NCBI GenBank assembly: GCA_035541895.1
Contig: DATKMK010000122.1
Location: 115,261-179,260, forward strand
From: DATKMK01 sp035541895
GTDB taxonomy: Bacteria > Desulfobacterota > Binatia > HRBIN30 > JACQVA1
DNA: 64,000 nucleotides
Direction: 5' to 3'
This document shows positions 52,053 to 60,742 of the stretch, piece by piece. Position 1 is the stretch's first letter. Each line of letters opens with the position of its first letter. Below the pieces are notes generated by a model, which saw nothing but the letters and a program-made list of their open reading frames with translations, was not told the origin of the DNA and made no database searches. The position numbers and the translations under genes are program-made.

Positions 52053-52787
52053 CTAGAGCTGGCGGGGCGACGGGGCACGGACCTCGCGGCGCCCACGGCG
52101 GAGGGCCGGAATCGCGCGAATGCGTTCCTCTTCCAACAGCTCCCATAGAATCCCGCGCGGCCGCGGATGCAAACTCGGCGCAGCGATGACCTGATCCGGG
52201 GTGACGATGAAATCGACCGGCAGGTCGTGCCCTCGCATCGGGATACGGTCGTCGACGATTTGTAGAGTGTGCACCGTGGTGAGGATCGGCGTGTACTCGC
52301 GTACCTTGGCATCGGATCGGAGCAGCGCATAGGCGAGGTCGCACAGACCGCCGCCGCGGCCCAGTCGTGCGCCCTGGCGCGTGACAGCCAATGAGCCGCA
52401 GACGATCAAGTCGATGGCCGGCATCTCGCTCGGCGCCACCACGCGGCCGTAGCGCAAGGCGCCGCGGAAGCTCATCGTGGCGGCGGCATGCGAACCGAGT
52501 TTTTCCGGGTCCAGCTCGACGAAGCATTTGTCGCCGCGGAGCTGTGGCAATGGGACGTAGACGACCTTGCCTTGTCGCAGTGCCTTTCGCCGCGCGCTTG
52601 CCTGCGGGGCATCGGCGGTCAACGCGATTGCGCGTGCGCGCTTCCACAAGGTCAGCTCGCTGAGCACGGCAACCGCGCGCTCCGCTCCGACGAAATTCGG
52701 AACGCGTCCCTCGACCGAGGGGAAGCGCATGGCCCCGGCCAGCCGTAAGCGAGTCCACACTCTTCGCCGCAGGTCGTCCTTCGTCAT
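52053..52787 (-). CDS. 5-formyltetrahydrofolate cyclo-ligase family protein
   Basis: The 244-residue protein has KDDLRRRVWTRLRLAGAMRF at the start and the conserved RLGRGGGLCDLAYALL, equivalent to the GYGGGYYDR loop of MTHFS. It belongs to the longer, divergent branch of the family rather than the 180-residue canonical enzyme. The family converts 5-formyl-THF to 5,10-methenyl-THF using ATP. The divergence means the activity is likely but not certain. It lies 50 bases downstream of trmI on the same strand. Confidence 0.78.
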   Translation of the reverse strand: MTKDDLRRRVWTRLRLAGAMRFPSVEGRVPNFVGAERAVAVLSELTLWKRARAIALTADAPQASARRKALRQGKVVYVPLPQLRGDKCFVELDPEKLGSHAAATMSFRGALRYGRVVAPSEMPAIDLIVCGSLAVTRQGARLGRGGGLCDLAYALLRSDAKVREYTPILTTVHTLQIVDDRIPMRGHDLPVDFIVTPDQVIAAPSLHPRPRGILWELLEEERIRAIPALRRGRREVRAPSPRQL

Positions 52788-52837
52788 CGGTGGTCGACTC
52801 GGTGGCTCAAAGCGCTACTACAGCCGAGGGTCAGGAG

Positions 52838-53665
52838 TCAACGCGCGTCATCATCCGGCGGAGCCGCGTTCGGTCGATCCAGCGCCGGTTCCAGTCGGCG
52901 CGCCACCGTAATGAAGCCGGTGTGCGCGACCATGCGATGCTCGGGACGAACGCTGCGAGCCTTGACGTGCCAGAAGCGCATCAGCGTCTCCATGGTCTGG
53001 AGCGCGCCGAACCCGTGCGCGCGCAAGCCGTCGACCCATTCCTTCACCTGCAGCGCCGTCGGCACATAGCCCACCACTAAGCCGCCGGGTCGCAGCGCGC
53101 TCGCAATCTGCGGCAACAACTGCCAGGGCTCCGCGAGATCGAGCAAGATGCGGTCGACGTTGCGCTCGTCGATGCCCGCCGACGCATCGGCGAGCTTGAG
53201 CGTCCAATTGGATGCGAGGCCGTGAAATTGCTCGACGTTGCGCCGCGCCATCTCGACGAAGTCTTCCCGCGCCTCATACGACGTGACGTGTCCGTACGGG
53301 CCGACCGCGCGCAGCAACGCCATCGTCAGGGCGCCCGGACCGGTGCCGATCTCGACCACGTTCGCGCCCGGATGAATGTCGCCCCACAGAAGAATCGGCC
53401 CGATGTCCTTGGGGTAGATCACTTGCGCTTGCCGCGGCAGATTCGGAATCAGTTGCGCGAAGGTTGGCCGCAGCATCAGAAACGATTCGCCGGCGGTATT
53501 CTCAACCGATGATCCGTCGAACATGCCGATCAATTGGTCGGCTTGCATCGAACCGCCGCGGATGTGAATGCGAGCGCCGGGGCGCAGCGTGCGGAGGTAC
53601 TCGCGTTCCTTGCGGTCGATGAACAGCACGTTGTCACCGGCCTGCAGCCGTGATCGGTCGGTCAT
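52838..53665 (-). CDS. trmI: tRNA (adenine58-N1)-methyltransferase TrmI
   Basis: The 275-residue protein has the TrmI/Gcd14 N-terminal domain (QAGDNVLFIDRKEREYLRTL) and the SAM-binding motif VVEIGTGPGALTMALLRAVG. QVIYPKDIGPILLWGDIHPG is the family bridge, and DRILLDLAEPWQLLPQIASA supplies the catalytic-site Asp block. It methylates N1 of A58 in the T-loop. The adjacent tRNA 2-thiolation enzyme acts on the neighbouring T-loop residue U54, which makes this a functional pair seen in thermophiles. Confidence 0.93.
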   Translation of the reverse strand: MTDRSRLQAGDNVLFIDRKEREYLRTLRPGARIHIRGGSMQADQLIGMFDGSSVENTAGESFLMLRPTFAQLIPNLPRQAQVIYPKDIGPILLWGDIHPGANVVEIGTGPGALTMALLRAVGPYGHVTSYEAREDFVEMARRNVEQFHGLASNWTLKLADASAGIDERNVDRILLDLAEPWQLLPQIASALRPGGLVVGYVPTALQVKEWVDGLRAHGFGALQTMETLMRFWHVKARSVRPEHRMVAHTGFITVARRLEPALDRPNAAPPDDDAR

Positions 53666-53693
53666 CTTGCTGCGAGCGTGCGCGATGGGGCGA

Positions 53694-54626
53694 CTAGTTG
53701 CCGGCGCTCACCACGCGCGGGCGCTTGTGATCGACTTCGGCAACCAGCCGGCAGAACGAGCAGACATCACCGAAGGATGGCATGCCGCAGCGCGCACACG
53801 TCTGCGGCGGGGTCGCCGCCTCGGCAATCGCGAACGCTGGTTGCCCGGTACGTAGAAATTCTTGCACGAAGGTCAGCTTGGTGCCCGGCATCGCCGCTTC
53901 GAGTCGGTTGAGCACGTCCTTGTAGAGCAGTTGCGTTGCGCCGATGCTGTTGGGGCACTCGTCGACGACGTAATCGATGCCGCGCATGAAAGCGTACACC
54001 GCCGACTCGTACTCGCTGATGCGAAACAACGGCTTCACCTTGCGCGCGAACTTCTCATGATTCGGTTGCAACACCGGGCTTTGCTTGCCGAGATGCTCGC
54101 GCTGCCAATGCAGGACGTTGCCGAGCAATCGTGCGGCCTCGTCATCCAAGTTGTGACCGGTTGCGAGGATTGCGAAACCGTGCTCAGCGGCGATGCGATC
54201 GAAGTAGTGGCGCTTCACCGTTCCGCACGCTGCGCAGGGCTTCCGGTTGGTTGCGCTCGCGACCGTTGAAATGGCCAGGCCCGGGCCCTCCTCCGCGAGT
54301 GGGACGGTAATCAGTCGCAGGTTGCGTTCGCGCGCAAACCGCTGCGTCTTCTCGGTGGAGCTGATGGAGTACTCACCGATGCCCAGGCCCAAGTGCAACC
54401 CGGTGGTGCGATAGCCGAGCGCGATCAACGCGTCCCACAGCGCGAGGCTGTCCTTGCCACCGGAGGCGGCGACCAAGACCTCGTCGTCCTTCGTGAACAT
54501 GCGTTCTTTGTGCACCGCACGTTCGACCTGTCGCTGAAAAAATCCGACGTAACAAGGACGACAGAAGGCCGAGTTGTGTTGGCGGAGATGAACTTCGGCG
54601 CGCTCGCGGCACCGCGTGCACTTCAT
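53694..54626 (-). CDS. TtuA/NcsA-type tRNA thiolation enzyme
   Basis: The 310-residue protein has an N-terminal zinc finger (CTRCRERAEVHL then FCRPCYVGF), the PP-loop ATP site ASGGKDSLALWDAL, and three candidate [4Fe-4S] Cys (KPCAACGTVK and VDECPNSIGAT). A second zinc finger closes it (CARCGMPSFGDVCSFCRL). This is the TtuA/TtcA group, which adenylates a tRNA uridine (U54) or cytidine and inserts sulfur. The TtuA-like form is favoured by both zinc fingers and by the neighbouring ubiquitin-like sulfur carrier and trmI. ATG 54626 starts right at the first finger. Confidence 0.9.
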   Translation of the reverse strand: MKCTRCRERAEVHLRQHNSAFCRPCYVGFFQRQVERAVHKERMFTKDDEVLVAASGGKDSLALWDALIALGYRTTGLHLGLGIGEYSISSTEKTQRFARERNLRLITVPLAEEGPGLAISTVASATNRKPCAACGTVKRHYFDRIAAEHGFAILATGHNLDDEAARLLGNVLHWQREHLGKQSPVLQPNHEKFARKVKPLFRISEYESAVYAFMRGIDYVVDECPNSIGATQLLYKDVLNRLEAAMPGTKLTFVQEFLRTGQPAFAIAEAATPPQTCARCGMPSFGDVCSFCRLVAEVDHKRPRVVSAGN

Positions 54627-54640
54627 GTTCGCCTCCTGGC

Positions 54641-54838
54641 TCAGCAGCCGCCGGAAATCACCGAACGGATCTCGACCGTGTCGGTGGCGTCGAGGAAGTC
54701 TTGCTCGGTAACCAGCTCGTCGCCGCGAATGACCATCACGGTGCCCGGCAGCATGTTGAGCTGGCGCAGTACGTCCGACACCCGTTGGCGACCGGACAAC
54801 TCGACCTCCTTGTGCTGCGGCAACAACGTGATGCGCAT
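54641..54838 (-). CDS. Ubiquitin-like sulfur carrier (MoaD/ThiS/TtuB-like) ending in Gly-Gly-Cys
   Basis: The 65-residue beta-grasp protein has RITLLPQHKEVELSGRQRVS, VSDVLRQLNMLPGTVMVIRG and a C-terminus of EIRSVISGGC. The Gly-Gly is the usual thiocarboxylate site but is followed by one extra Cys before the stop. Such carriers donate sulfur to TtuA-type enzymes, and the TtuA-like gene lies 14 bases downstream. An upstream in-frame ATG at 54868 would add 10 residues. The extra Cys implies C-terminal trimming, as in QbsE-type carriers (GGCF end), or another chemistry. Confidence 0.82.
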   Translation of the reverse strand: MRITLLPQHKEVELSGRQRVSDVLRQLNMLPGTVMVIRGDELVTEQDFLDATDTVEIRSVISGGC

Positions 54839-54983
54839 GCGAGAATGCGCGGACAATAGGGAAATCACTCCGGGGAGTCAATTCAGGGGAAGAGCCGAGC
54901 CGAGGGAACCGTTACTCCGGCAGTCGCGTGGGCTCCGATGGTGGGCACGATGGGCGATACGCCATCAGTAATAAGCCCCATCG

Positions 54984-55808
54984 TCAGTACACCAGCGCCA
55001 CCGCGCGCATCGGCGCGCCGGTGCGGTCGCTGATGGCGAGGGGAAAGCCGGCAAAGGTTATGTGCTCCTCGTGTTCGAGTTGATCCAAGTTGGTCAGCCC
55101 CTCGATGATGGGGATGCCGGCGCGAAAGAACGGGATGCGCTCGGCCCAGACTTCCTCGGGTTGCCGATCGCGTTCGAGCAGCGACCACGTTTGCTGGAAA
55201 CTGCCGATGCTCGGCATGTCGGTTGCCAGCGCGCGAAGCGGTTTCTGAGCCAGCCAGGTCGCCGCCTGCGGCGAGAGCCACGTGTAGGTCGGCCAATCGT
55301 CATCCGCCGGCGGTGCGTAGCCACTAAACAACAACAGAACGGTGCCGGGCTGAATCTCGGGCATCTGCTCCAGATCGTTGATCTCGAGTGGTGTGTTGCG
55401 ATCATGCCAACGGATGTCCCAGATCCGCGCCGGACCGTAGAACCGGTCAAGTGGAACTTGATCGGCGGCGAGCCCATCACGCAACAAGCGGCCGGGCGCA
55501 TCGAGATGCGCGCCGCCGTGACTGAGCAATGTGAACGTCATGAGTCCAAACGAAAAGTGGGGCTTTTGCGGGGTCACTGGTGCGAACCGCAAGCGTGCGG
55601 GAATCCCGAGTAGCTCGCACATGTGCCGCCCCAACTGGCGGCAACTGCTGATTTCGGTGAGCGGGGGTGAGAGATCGACGATCCGCTTCGGTTGAGTTGC
55701 GGAATCGATATTTGATCGACACGATGCGATCGCCACGAGCGCCGCCAACATCACCAGGGCGGTGCGTCTCCCGTGGCTGGGTCTTCTTCCGCCCGTCAGT
55801 GCAGTCAC
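54984..55808 (-). CDS. Cyclase-family (kynurenine-formamidase-like) metal hydrolase lipoprotein
   Basis: The 274-residue protein starts at GTG 55808 with an Arg-rich, then hydrophobic lead ending in the lipobox VAIASCRSN. The metal-site motif SHGGAHLDAPGR (HxGxHxD) identifies the cyclase/KynB-like superfamily, which hydrolyses formamides, lactones or cyclic amides. AISDRTGAPMRAVALVY is the conserved C-terminal segment. A periplasmic, lipid-anchored member is unusual. A longer in-frame reading upstream to 56270 overlaps the ETF gene on the other strand and is not credible. Confidence 0.8.
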   Translation of the reverse strand: MTALTGGRRPSHGRRTALVMLAALVAIASCRSNIDSATQPKRIVDLSPPLTEISSCRQLGRHMCELLGIPARLRFAPVTPQKPHFSFGLMTFTLLSHGGAHLDAPGRLLRDGLAADQVPLDRFYGPARIWDIRWHDRNTPLEINDLEQMPEIQPGTVLLLFSGYAPPADDDWPTYTWLSPQAATWLAQKPLRALATDMPSIGSFQQTWSLLERDRQPEEVWAERIPFFRAGIPIIEGLTNLDQLEHEEHITFAGFPLAISDRTGAPMRAVALVY

Positions 55809-55929
55809 GGGCTCAGAGCGTAGAACGTTCCCGCACTGAATGCCACCGTGCAGTTGCGGTCGCGCCCGTTGCGAACTCGAAGGATTCCTGCCAGACCTGG
55901 CAACCTCGGTGTTCAAGGAGTGACCGCAC

Positions 55930-57768
55930 ATGCGCATCGTGGTGTGCATTAAACAAGTCCCCGTGATGTCGGCGATGCAGTTCGATCCCGAGTCCAAGAC
56001 GCTCAAGCGTGAAGGCGTTCCGACGGAAGTGAGCGCATTCGATCTGCGCGCGGTGTCGAAGGCGGTGGAGCTGGCGCGCGAGAGCAACGGGCAAGTGGTG
56101 GTGATGACGATGGGCCCGCCGCAAGCGCGGGCAGCGCTCGAAGAGTGTCTGGCGCTCGGCGCCGACCGCGGCGTGCATCTCAGTGATCGCGCATTCGCCG
56201 GTGCGGATACCCTGGCGACGGCTCGAGCGCTCGCGGCGGCGATTAGGCGCGAGCCGTTCGACGTGGTCATGTGCGGCCTCTACAGCATCGACGCCGAGAC
56301 CGGACAGGTCGGTCCCGAAGTCGCCGAGTTGCTGGGCATCGCCCAGATTACCGCGGTGCGGACGCTGTCGATCGACACCGCGACGAATTCAGTGCAGGCG
56401 GAGCGCGAGACCGAGGAGGGCATCGACACCGTGGCGGCGAAGTTGCCCGTGCTTATCACCGCCGCCGAGGATCTCGCCCCGGAACGCTTTGCCTCACGCG
56501 CGGAGCGCGACTCGGCGAAGCAGAAACCGATCATCACCGTCACCGCGGACGAGTTCAATGTGGAGCCGAGCCAACTCGGGCAACGCGGCTCGCCGACATG
56601 GGTGGCGGGCCTTGAGACCATCGCGACCAATCGGCGCGGGCACGTCGTAGGCGGCGACTCGATCGAGCAAACCCTCGATCAGCTCGTTGCCGCGCTCCTG
56701 GAGCAAGGGCTGTTTGGAGTCTGGAAGACCGCCGTCAGAGAAGCCCCTGCGCGTCGTGTCGCGCCGGCGACCCGGACTGGCCCCAAGGATGTCTGGGTGG
56801 TTGCCGAGCGGCTCGGCACCGCCGTGCGTTCGGTCACGTTCGAGTTGTTGAGTCACGGAGCCGAGCTGGCGACACGGCTCGGATCCGCGATCGACGCGGT
56901 GATGATCGGGTCCGACACCAGCGCCGCCACCGGCGCGTTGGCGCACTATGGCGCGCAACGCATCTATCTGGCCGATGATCCGCGACTGGCAGCGTACGAT
57001 ACCGATCACTATGCGACGATTCTCGCCGATGCGATCCGCGCGCATCAGCCGGGCATCGTACTGATTCCATCGACCACATTCGGTCGCGACCTCGCGCCGC
57101 GCGTCGCCGCCCGCCTCGGCCTCGGCCTCACCGGCGATTGCATCGATCTCGATCTCGATGCCGAAGGACGATTGGTGCAGTACAAGCCTGCCTTTGGCGG
57201 CAGCGTGGTCGCACCGGTGTTGTCGAAGACGCGCCCGGAAATGGCGACGGTCCGCCCGGGGGTACTGGCCAGCCGGAATCCGGATGCCTCACGCTCGGCG
57301 CCGATTGTCGCCCTTGCGGTGCCGGATTTCGGATCACCGCGGGTGCGTGTGGTCGAGCATCAGCCAGCCGAGGCGGCCGCGACGGCCCTCGATGACGCGG
57401 AGATCGTCGTCGGCGTCGGCAAAGGTCTCGGCGGCGGTGACGGCTTGGAGACGATCAAGCCGTTGCTCGCGGTATTGAATGCCAAGTTGTGCACGACCCG
57501 TGACGTCACCGACAACGGTTGGCTACCGAAATCGCTGCAAGTCGGCTTGACCGGTCGCGCGATCGCGCCGCAACTATATTTCGCCATCGGCATTCGCGGT
57601 GCGATGGAACACATGGTGGGCGTGCGCCGCGCCGGCATCGTCGTGGCCGTCAACAAGAATCCCAAGGCGCCGATTTTCAAGAACGCCGACTACGGCATCG
57701 TCGGCGACTACGCGCAAGTCGTGCCGCTGTTGGTCGAGCGCCTCGAGCGGGCGCGGGCGAACAGATGA
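55930..57768 (+). CDS. Fused electron transfer flavoprotein, beta then alpha subunit
   Basis: The 612-residue protein combines both ETF subunits. Residues 1-255 are EtfB: MRIVVCIKQVPVMSAMQFDP, and LGADRGVHLSDRAFAGADTL for the nucleotide site. Residues about 285-612 are EtfA: VWVVAERLGTAVRSVTFELL at the start, and the FAD-binding end QVGLTGRAIAPQLYFAIGIR plus NKNPKAPIFKNADYGIVGDY. ETF carries electrons from acyl-CoA dehydrogenases or similar flavoenzymes to the quinone pool. Fusion of B and A in one chain is rare compared with paired genes. No dehydrogenase gene is adjacent. Confidence 0.9.
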   Translation: MRIVVCIKQVPVMSAMQFDPESKTLKREGVPTEVSAFDLRAVSKAVELARESNGQVVVMTMGPPQARAALEECLALGADRGVHLSDRAFAGADTLATARALAAAIRREPFDVVMCGLYSIDAETGQVGPEVAELLGIAQITAVRTLSIDTATNSVQAERETEEGIDTVAAKLPVLITAAEDLAPERFASRAERDSAKQKPIITVTADEFNVEPSQLGQRGSPTWVAGLETIATNRRGHVVGGDSIEQTLDQLVAALLEQGLFGVWKTAVREAPARRVAPATRTGPKDVWVVAERLGTAVRSVTFELLSHGAELATRLGSAIDAVMIGSDTSAATGALAHYGAQRIYLADDPRLAAYDTDHYATILADAIRAHQPGIVLIPSTTFGRDLAPRVAARLGLGLTGDCIDLDLDAEGRLVQYKPAFGGSVVAPVLSKTRPEMATVRPGVLASRNPDASRSAPIVALAVPDFGSPRVRVVEHQPAEAAATALDDAEIVVGVGKGLGGGDGLETIKPLLAVLNAKLCTTRDVTDNGWLPKSLQVGLTGRAIAPQLYFAIGIRGAMEHMVGVRRAGIVVAVNKNPKAPIFKNADYGIVGDYAQVVPLLVERLERARANR

Positions 57769-57816
57769 GTCTCTGCTGATCACGGCTCTACTTCCCCCCA
57801 ATGAGACAGAAAAGTA

Positions 57817-57970
57817 TTCACCACAGAGGCGCCGAGACACGGAGGAGGAGACGAGCCTCCTGGGCTCAAGGCTGCGGCTCGAAACTTTATCCTGGATGGG
57901 GTGTGGGTTCCTTATCTGCGAGCCTCGGAATCCTCTGTTTCCTCGGTGCCTCCGCGCCTCGGAGGTGAAG
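57817..57970. repeat. Gene-less relative of the GxxExxY element (MITE-like)
   Basis: The left arm (TTCACCACAGAGGCGCCGAG, from 57817) and the right arm read on the other strand (CTTCACCTCCGAGGCGCGGA, from 57970) pair at 24 of 30 positions. The arms share the CTTCACC-ACAGAG core with the element at 5542-5993. About 95 bp between the arms carry no ORF. It may be an internally deleted copy, as MITEs are. Confidence 0.6.
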
Positions 57971-57989
57971 GTCATTATTCACTTCAAGA

Positions 57990-58592
57990 TTAACGCAGCC
58001 CAGCGAGGGCGCGGCGGCCGTGGAGCAATCGCTGTGTCGCCGTCACGATTTCCAGTCCCGCGTACACGTATGCGGCGATCGGTACCCACGCCGGCAGGAC
58101 CAGAACGACAAACAACAGGAGCAGCAGCTCCGAACGTTCCAGCAGACCCGGCGGATAGTCGATGACCTTCTCGCTCGCGCGGTCGCTGGCCGCTCCGACC
58201 GCCAAGAAGACGCAGAGATTGACATACCACGTCGCCGCGAGCACCAGCGCCGGCGCGTGCCATGCCGGTTGGGGCAGGGCGATGCCCAGCAGCACGGCGG
58301 CCTCGACGATGCGATCGAAGGTGAGGTCGATGACACCGCCCCACCGCGTCCCGCCGTCGCCACGCCGCGCCACGCGGCCGTCGATCGCGTCGGCAGTGCC
58401 GGAGCCGACGACGGCAAGGGTCGCGAGCCATTGACGACCGACACCGAACATCACTCCGCTGACAACACCCAGAATCAGTGCCGCGTATGTGAGCCGGTTC
58501 GCCGATACCCCGCGCCGCACGCAGAAATCTGCGAGCCGATTGAGCGCGCGGTCGATCGCTGCTCCGGGGCGTCCGAACGCTGAGTCGAGCAT
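57990..58592 (-). CDS. CDP-alcohol phosphatidyltransferase family membrane enzyme
   Basis: The 200-residue protein has the full family signature: AIDGRVARRGDGGTRWGGVI with Asp residues in D-x2-D-G-x2-A-R-x8-G-x3-D-x3-D (metal and CDP site). About five membrane segments are seen (YAALILGVVSGVMFGV, LVLAATWYVNLCVFLAVG, LLLLLFVVLVLPAWVPIAAY). Family members make phosphatidylglycerophosphate, phosphatidylserine, phosphatidylinositol or related lipids from CDP-diacylglycerol and an alcohol. The alcohol cannot be told from the sequence. Confidence 0.85.
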   Translation of the reverse strand: MLDSAFGRPGAAIDRALNRLADFCVRRGVSANRLTYAALILGVVSGVMFGVGRQWLATLAVVGSGTADAIDGRVARRGDGGTRWGGVIDLTFDRIVEAAVLLGIALPQPAWHAPALVLAATWYVNLCVFLAVGAASDRASEKVIDYPPGLLERSELLLLLFVVLVLPAWVPIAAYVYAGLEIVTATQRLLHGRRALAGLR

Positions 58593-58611
58593 CGTTCAAC
58601 GATAGCATACC

Positions 58612-58640
58612 TTGGCTCCCCAGTGCCGTTCGGTTATGGT
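58612..58640 (+). promoter_or_regulatory. Candidate promoter of the second LLM oxidoreductase gene
   Basis: TTGGCT (58612-58617) and TATGGT (58635-58640) are 17 bp apart, each matching four of six consensus bases. The ribosome site GAGGAGG follows at 58653-58659 and GTG at 58665. Confidence 0.4.
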
Positions 58641-58664
58641 GCGACCGCCTTCGAGGAGGTTCGC

Positions 58665-59681
58665 GTGAAGCTCGACACTGGGTTGATGACGACGTCGCTC
58701 GCCGATGTTCCCGCCGCCGCGCGCGCCGCCGAAGCAATGGGATTCGATGCGGTCTGGACCGCGGAGACGAATCACGATCCGTTCTTCCCGCTCGTGTTGG
58801 CGGCCGAACACACGCAACGCATCAAGCTCGGCACCTCGATTGCCGTCGCGTTTCCACGCAGTCCGATGGTGCTGGCACAGATCGGATGGGACTTGCAGGC
58901 GTTGTCGAAAGGCCGCTTCATCCTCGGTCTCGGGACGCAAGTGAAAGGACACAACGAGCGCCGCTTCGGCGTCCGCTGGGAGCATCCCGGACCGAAGCTG
59001 CGCGAAATGATCCAGATGATTCACGCCGTCTGGGATTGTTGGCAGAACGGCACCAAGCCGAGCTTCGTCGGCCGCTTCTACAACTTCACGTTGATGACGC
59101 CGTTCTTCAACCCCGGACCGATCGAGTGGCCGCAGATCCCCATCTACATCGCCGGCGTGAACGAATACATGTGCCGCCTCGCCGGCGAGCTGTGCGACGG
59201 CTTCCACGCGCACCCATTTCACTCGATCAAATACCTCAAGGAAACGGTGATCCCCAACATTCACAAGGGCGCGGCCAAGGCCGGGCGGAAACCGCGCGAC
59301 TGCGCGCTGTCGACGACTGCCTTCGTGATTACCGGTGCCGACGCCGCCGAAATCGAGGCCGCAAAAGGCCCCGTGCGACAGCAGATCTCGTTCTATGCCT
59401 CGACCCGCACGTACATCGGCGTGCTCGAAGCGCATGGGTGGGCGGATACCTGCTATCGACTCAACGAGAAGGCGGCGAAGGGCGACTGGGCCGGAATGGC
59501 GAGCGAGATCACCGACGAGATGTTGGATGTGTTCGCGGTCACCGGCACCTACGACGAGGTCGCCGGCAAGGTTCGCGCGAAGTACGACGGCCTGCTTGAT
59601 CGGGTCGCCTTCTACTTTCCGTACACTGCGGGGCGACAAGACGCGCTGTGGGGGCAGATCGTGCCCGCCTTCAATGGTTAG
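58665..59681 (+). CDS. LLM-class F420-dependent oxidoreductase (TIGR03617-like)
   Basis: The 338-residue protein has KLDTGLMTTSLADVPAAARA, MGFDAVWTAETNHDPFFPLV and GRFILGLGTQVKGHNERRFG, the pattern of an F420-linked luciferase-like group. PIYIAGVNEYMCRLAGELCD is another conserved block. GTG 58665 has GAGGAGG six bases upstream. It probably uses the F420 made by the cof genes 1-5 kb downstream. The substrate is not predictable. Confidence 0.9.
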   Translation: MKLDTGLMTTSLADVPAAARAAEAMGFDAVWTAETNHDPFFPLVLAAEHTQRIKLGTSIAVAFPRSPMVLAQIGWDLQALSKGRFILGLGTQVKGHNERRFGVRWEHPGPKLREMIQMIHAVWDCWQNGTKPSFVGRFYNFTLMTPFFNPGPIEWPQIPIYIAGVNEYMCRLAGELCDGFHAHPFHSIKYLKETVIPNIHKGAAKAGRKPRDCALSTTAFVITGADAAEIEAAKGPVRQQISFYASTRTYIGVLEAHGWADTCYRLNEKAAKGDWAGMASEITDEMLDVFAVTGTYDEVAGKVRAKYDGLLDRVAFYFPYTAGRQDALWGQIVPAFNG

Positions 59682-59691
59682 AGCCCAACGA

Positions 59692-59898
59692 CTACTGCGC
59701 GAACACGAAGACGTAAACCGACAGCACGAGCACAAGGAGAACGCCGCCGTACAGGAAGAGATCGCGCGCGCGTTCGTACCGATCCGGATTGAGTTCGAAG
59801 TCCTCGCGCATGCGCTTGAGGAGCGCGGCGGGCGCTTGCGGGAGAGAGAAGCGCAACCGGGGGAACCAACGACGCTTGGGAGAGCCCTTGTCGCCCAT
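59692..59898 (-). CDS. Small hypothetical C-tail-anchored membrane protein
   Basis: The 68-residue frame starts GDKGSPKRRWFPRLRFSLPQ and ends in a hydrophobic helix, LYGGVLLVLVLSVYVFVFAQ. The basic N-terminus would stay in the cytoplasm. No Shine-Dalgarno is evident and no family is recognised, so the start and reality are uncertain. It is convergent with the LLM gene (10-base gap). Confidence 0.5.
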   Translation of the reverse strand: MGDKGSPKRRWFPRLRFSLPQAPAALLKRMREDFELNPDRYERARDLFLYGGVLLVLVLSVYVFVFAQ

Positions 59899-60081
59899 CT
59901 TGTATCGGTTGCGAACTGGAACCCTTACAATCACATTCAGCAAATCCCGGAAAGACCCCAGCAAGGGTAATACCACCAGCATCGAGCGAACTCAGTTCGT
60001 GGCGGTGGTTGCCATCTCCCGTGCCACCCTCGTGCAACGCTGCCACAACTGGCAGCACTGCCAGGCCGTCGATCTGATCGC
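59899..60081. other. Intergenic gap with no recognised feature
   Basis: The 183-bp stretch between cysC and the small membrane protein gene holds local TGCCA/TGGCA-type repeats but no gene, clear promoter or terminator. Confidence 0.4.
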
Positions 60082-60696
60082 TTACGGGCGCGGAACGTAC
60101 CCGCATTGCTCCAGGTATCCCAAGATCGTCCGCAGGCTCTCGGCTTCGCTTTGAGTGGCGGTATTGATCGAGATCTCGGGATTGAGCGGGGCCTCGTACG
60201 GCGCCGAGATACCGGTGAACTCGGGAATCTGACCGGCACGTGCCTTCTTATAAAGACCTTTCGGATCACGTTGCTCACACACTTCGAGCGGACAATCGAC
60301 GAACACCTCGATGAAATCGCCCTTGGCCATCAACTGCCGGGCGAGATCCCGGTCGGCGCGATACGGCGAGATGAACGCGGTGATATTGATGACGCCGGCC
60401 TCGGTGAACAACTTGGCGACCTCTCCGATGCGGCGGATGTTTTCGTTGCGGTCCTCGGGCGAGAACCCGAGGTCTTTGTTCAGCCCGTGCCTGACGTTGT
60501 CGCCGTCGAGCACGAAGGCATGGACGTCGCGGTCCCACAGTTGCTTTTCGAGCGCCACGGCGAGCGTCGACTTCCCTGATCCCGACAAGCCGGTCATCCA
60601 GACCGTACACGCTTTGTGTCCCAAGATGGTCTCCCGGTCCGCCTTCGACACGTTCCCGGGATGCCAGACGATGTGCTTCGACTTCGGTTCACTCAT
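60082..60696 (-). CDS. cysC: Adenylylsulfate (APS) kinase
   Basis: The 204-residue protein has the P-loop in VWMTGLSGSGKSTLAVALEK, the APS site in DGDNVRHGLNKDLGFS, and AFISPYRADRDLARQLM. It phosphorylates APS to PAPS, for sulfate assimilation or sulfo-transfer. ATG 60696 follows AAAGGAG at 11 bases. The usual cysD/cysN or sat partners are not near; its only same-strand neighbours are F420 synthesis genes, 91 bases upstream. Confidence 0.94.
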   Translation of the reverse strand: MSEPKSKHIVWHPGNVSKADRETILGHKACTVWMTGLSGSGKSTLAVALEKQLWDRDVHAFVLDGDNVRHGLNKDLGFSPEDRNENIRRIGEVAKLFTEAGVINITAFISPYRADRDLARQLMAKGDFIEVFVDCPLEVCEQRDPKGLYKKARAGQIPEFTGISAPYEAPLNPEISINTATQSEAESLRTILGYLEQCGYVPRP

Positions 60697-60742
60697 GCTG
60701 AACAGACTCCTTTGACATGCGATCCGTGCGTAAAGTCCGCAT

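Noticed and set aside
54984..56270. Extension of the cyclase-family frame upstream to 56270
   Set aside because: The extra part overlaps the fused ETF gene on the other strand and lacks the lipoprotein lead. GTG 55808 gives a compact signal with a lipobox.
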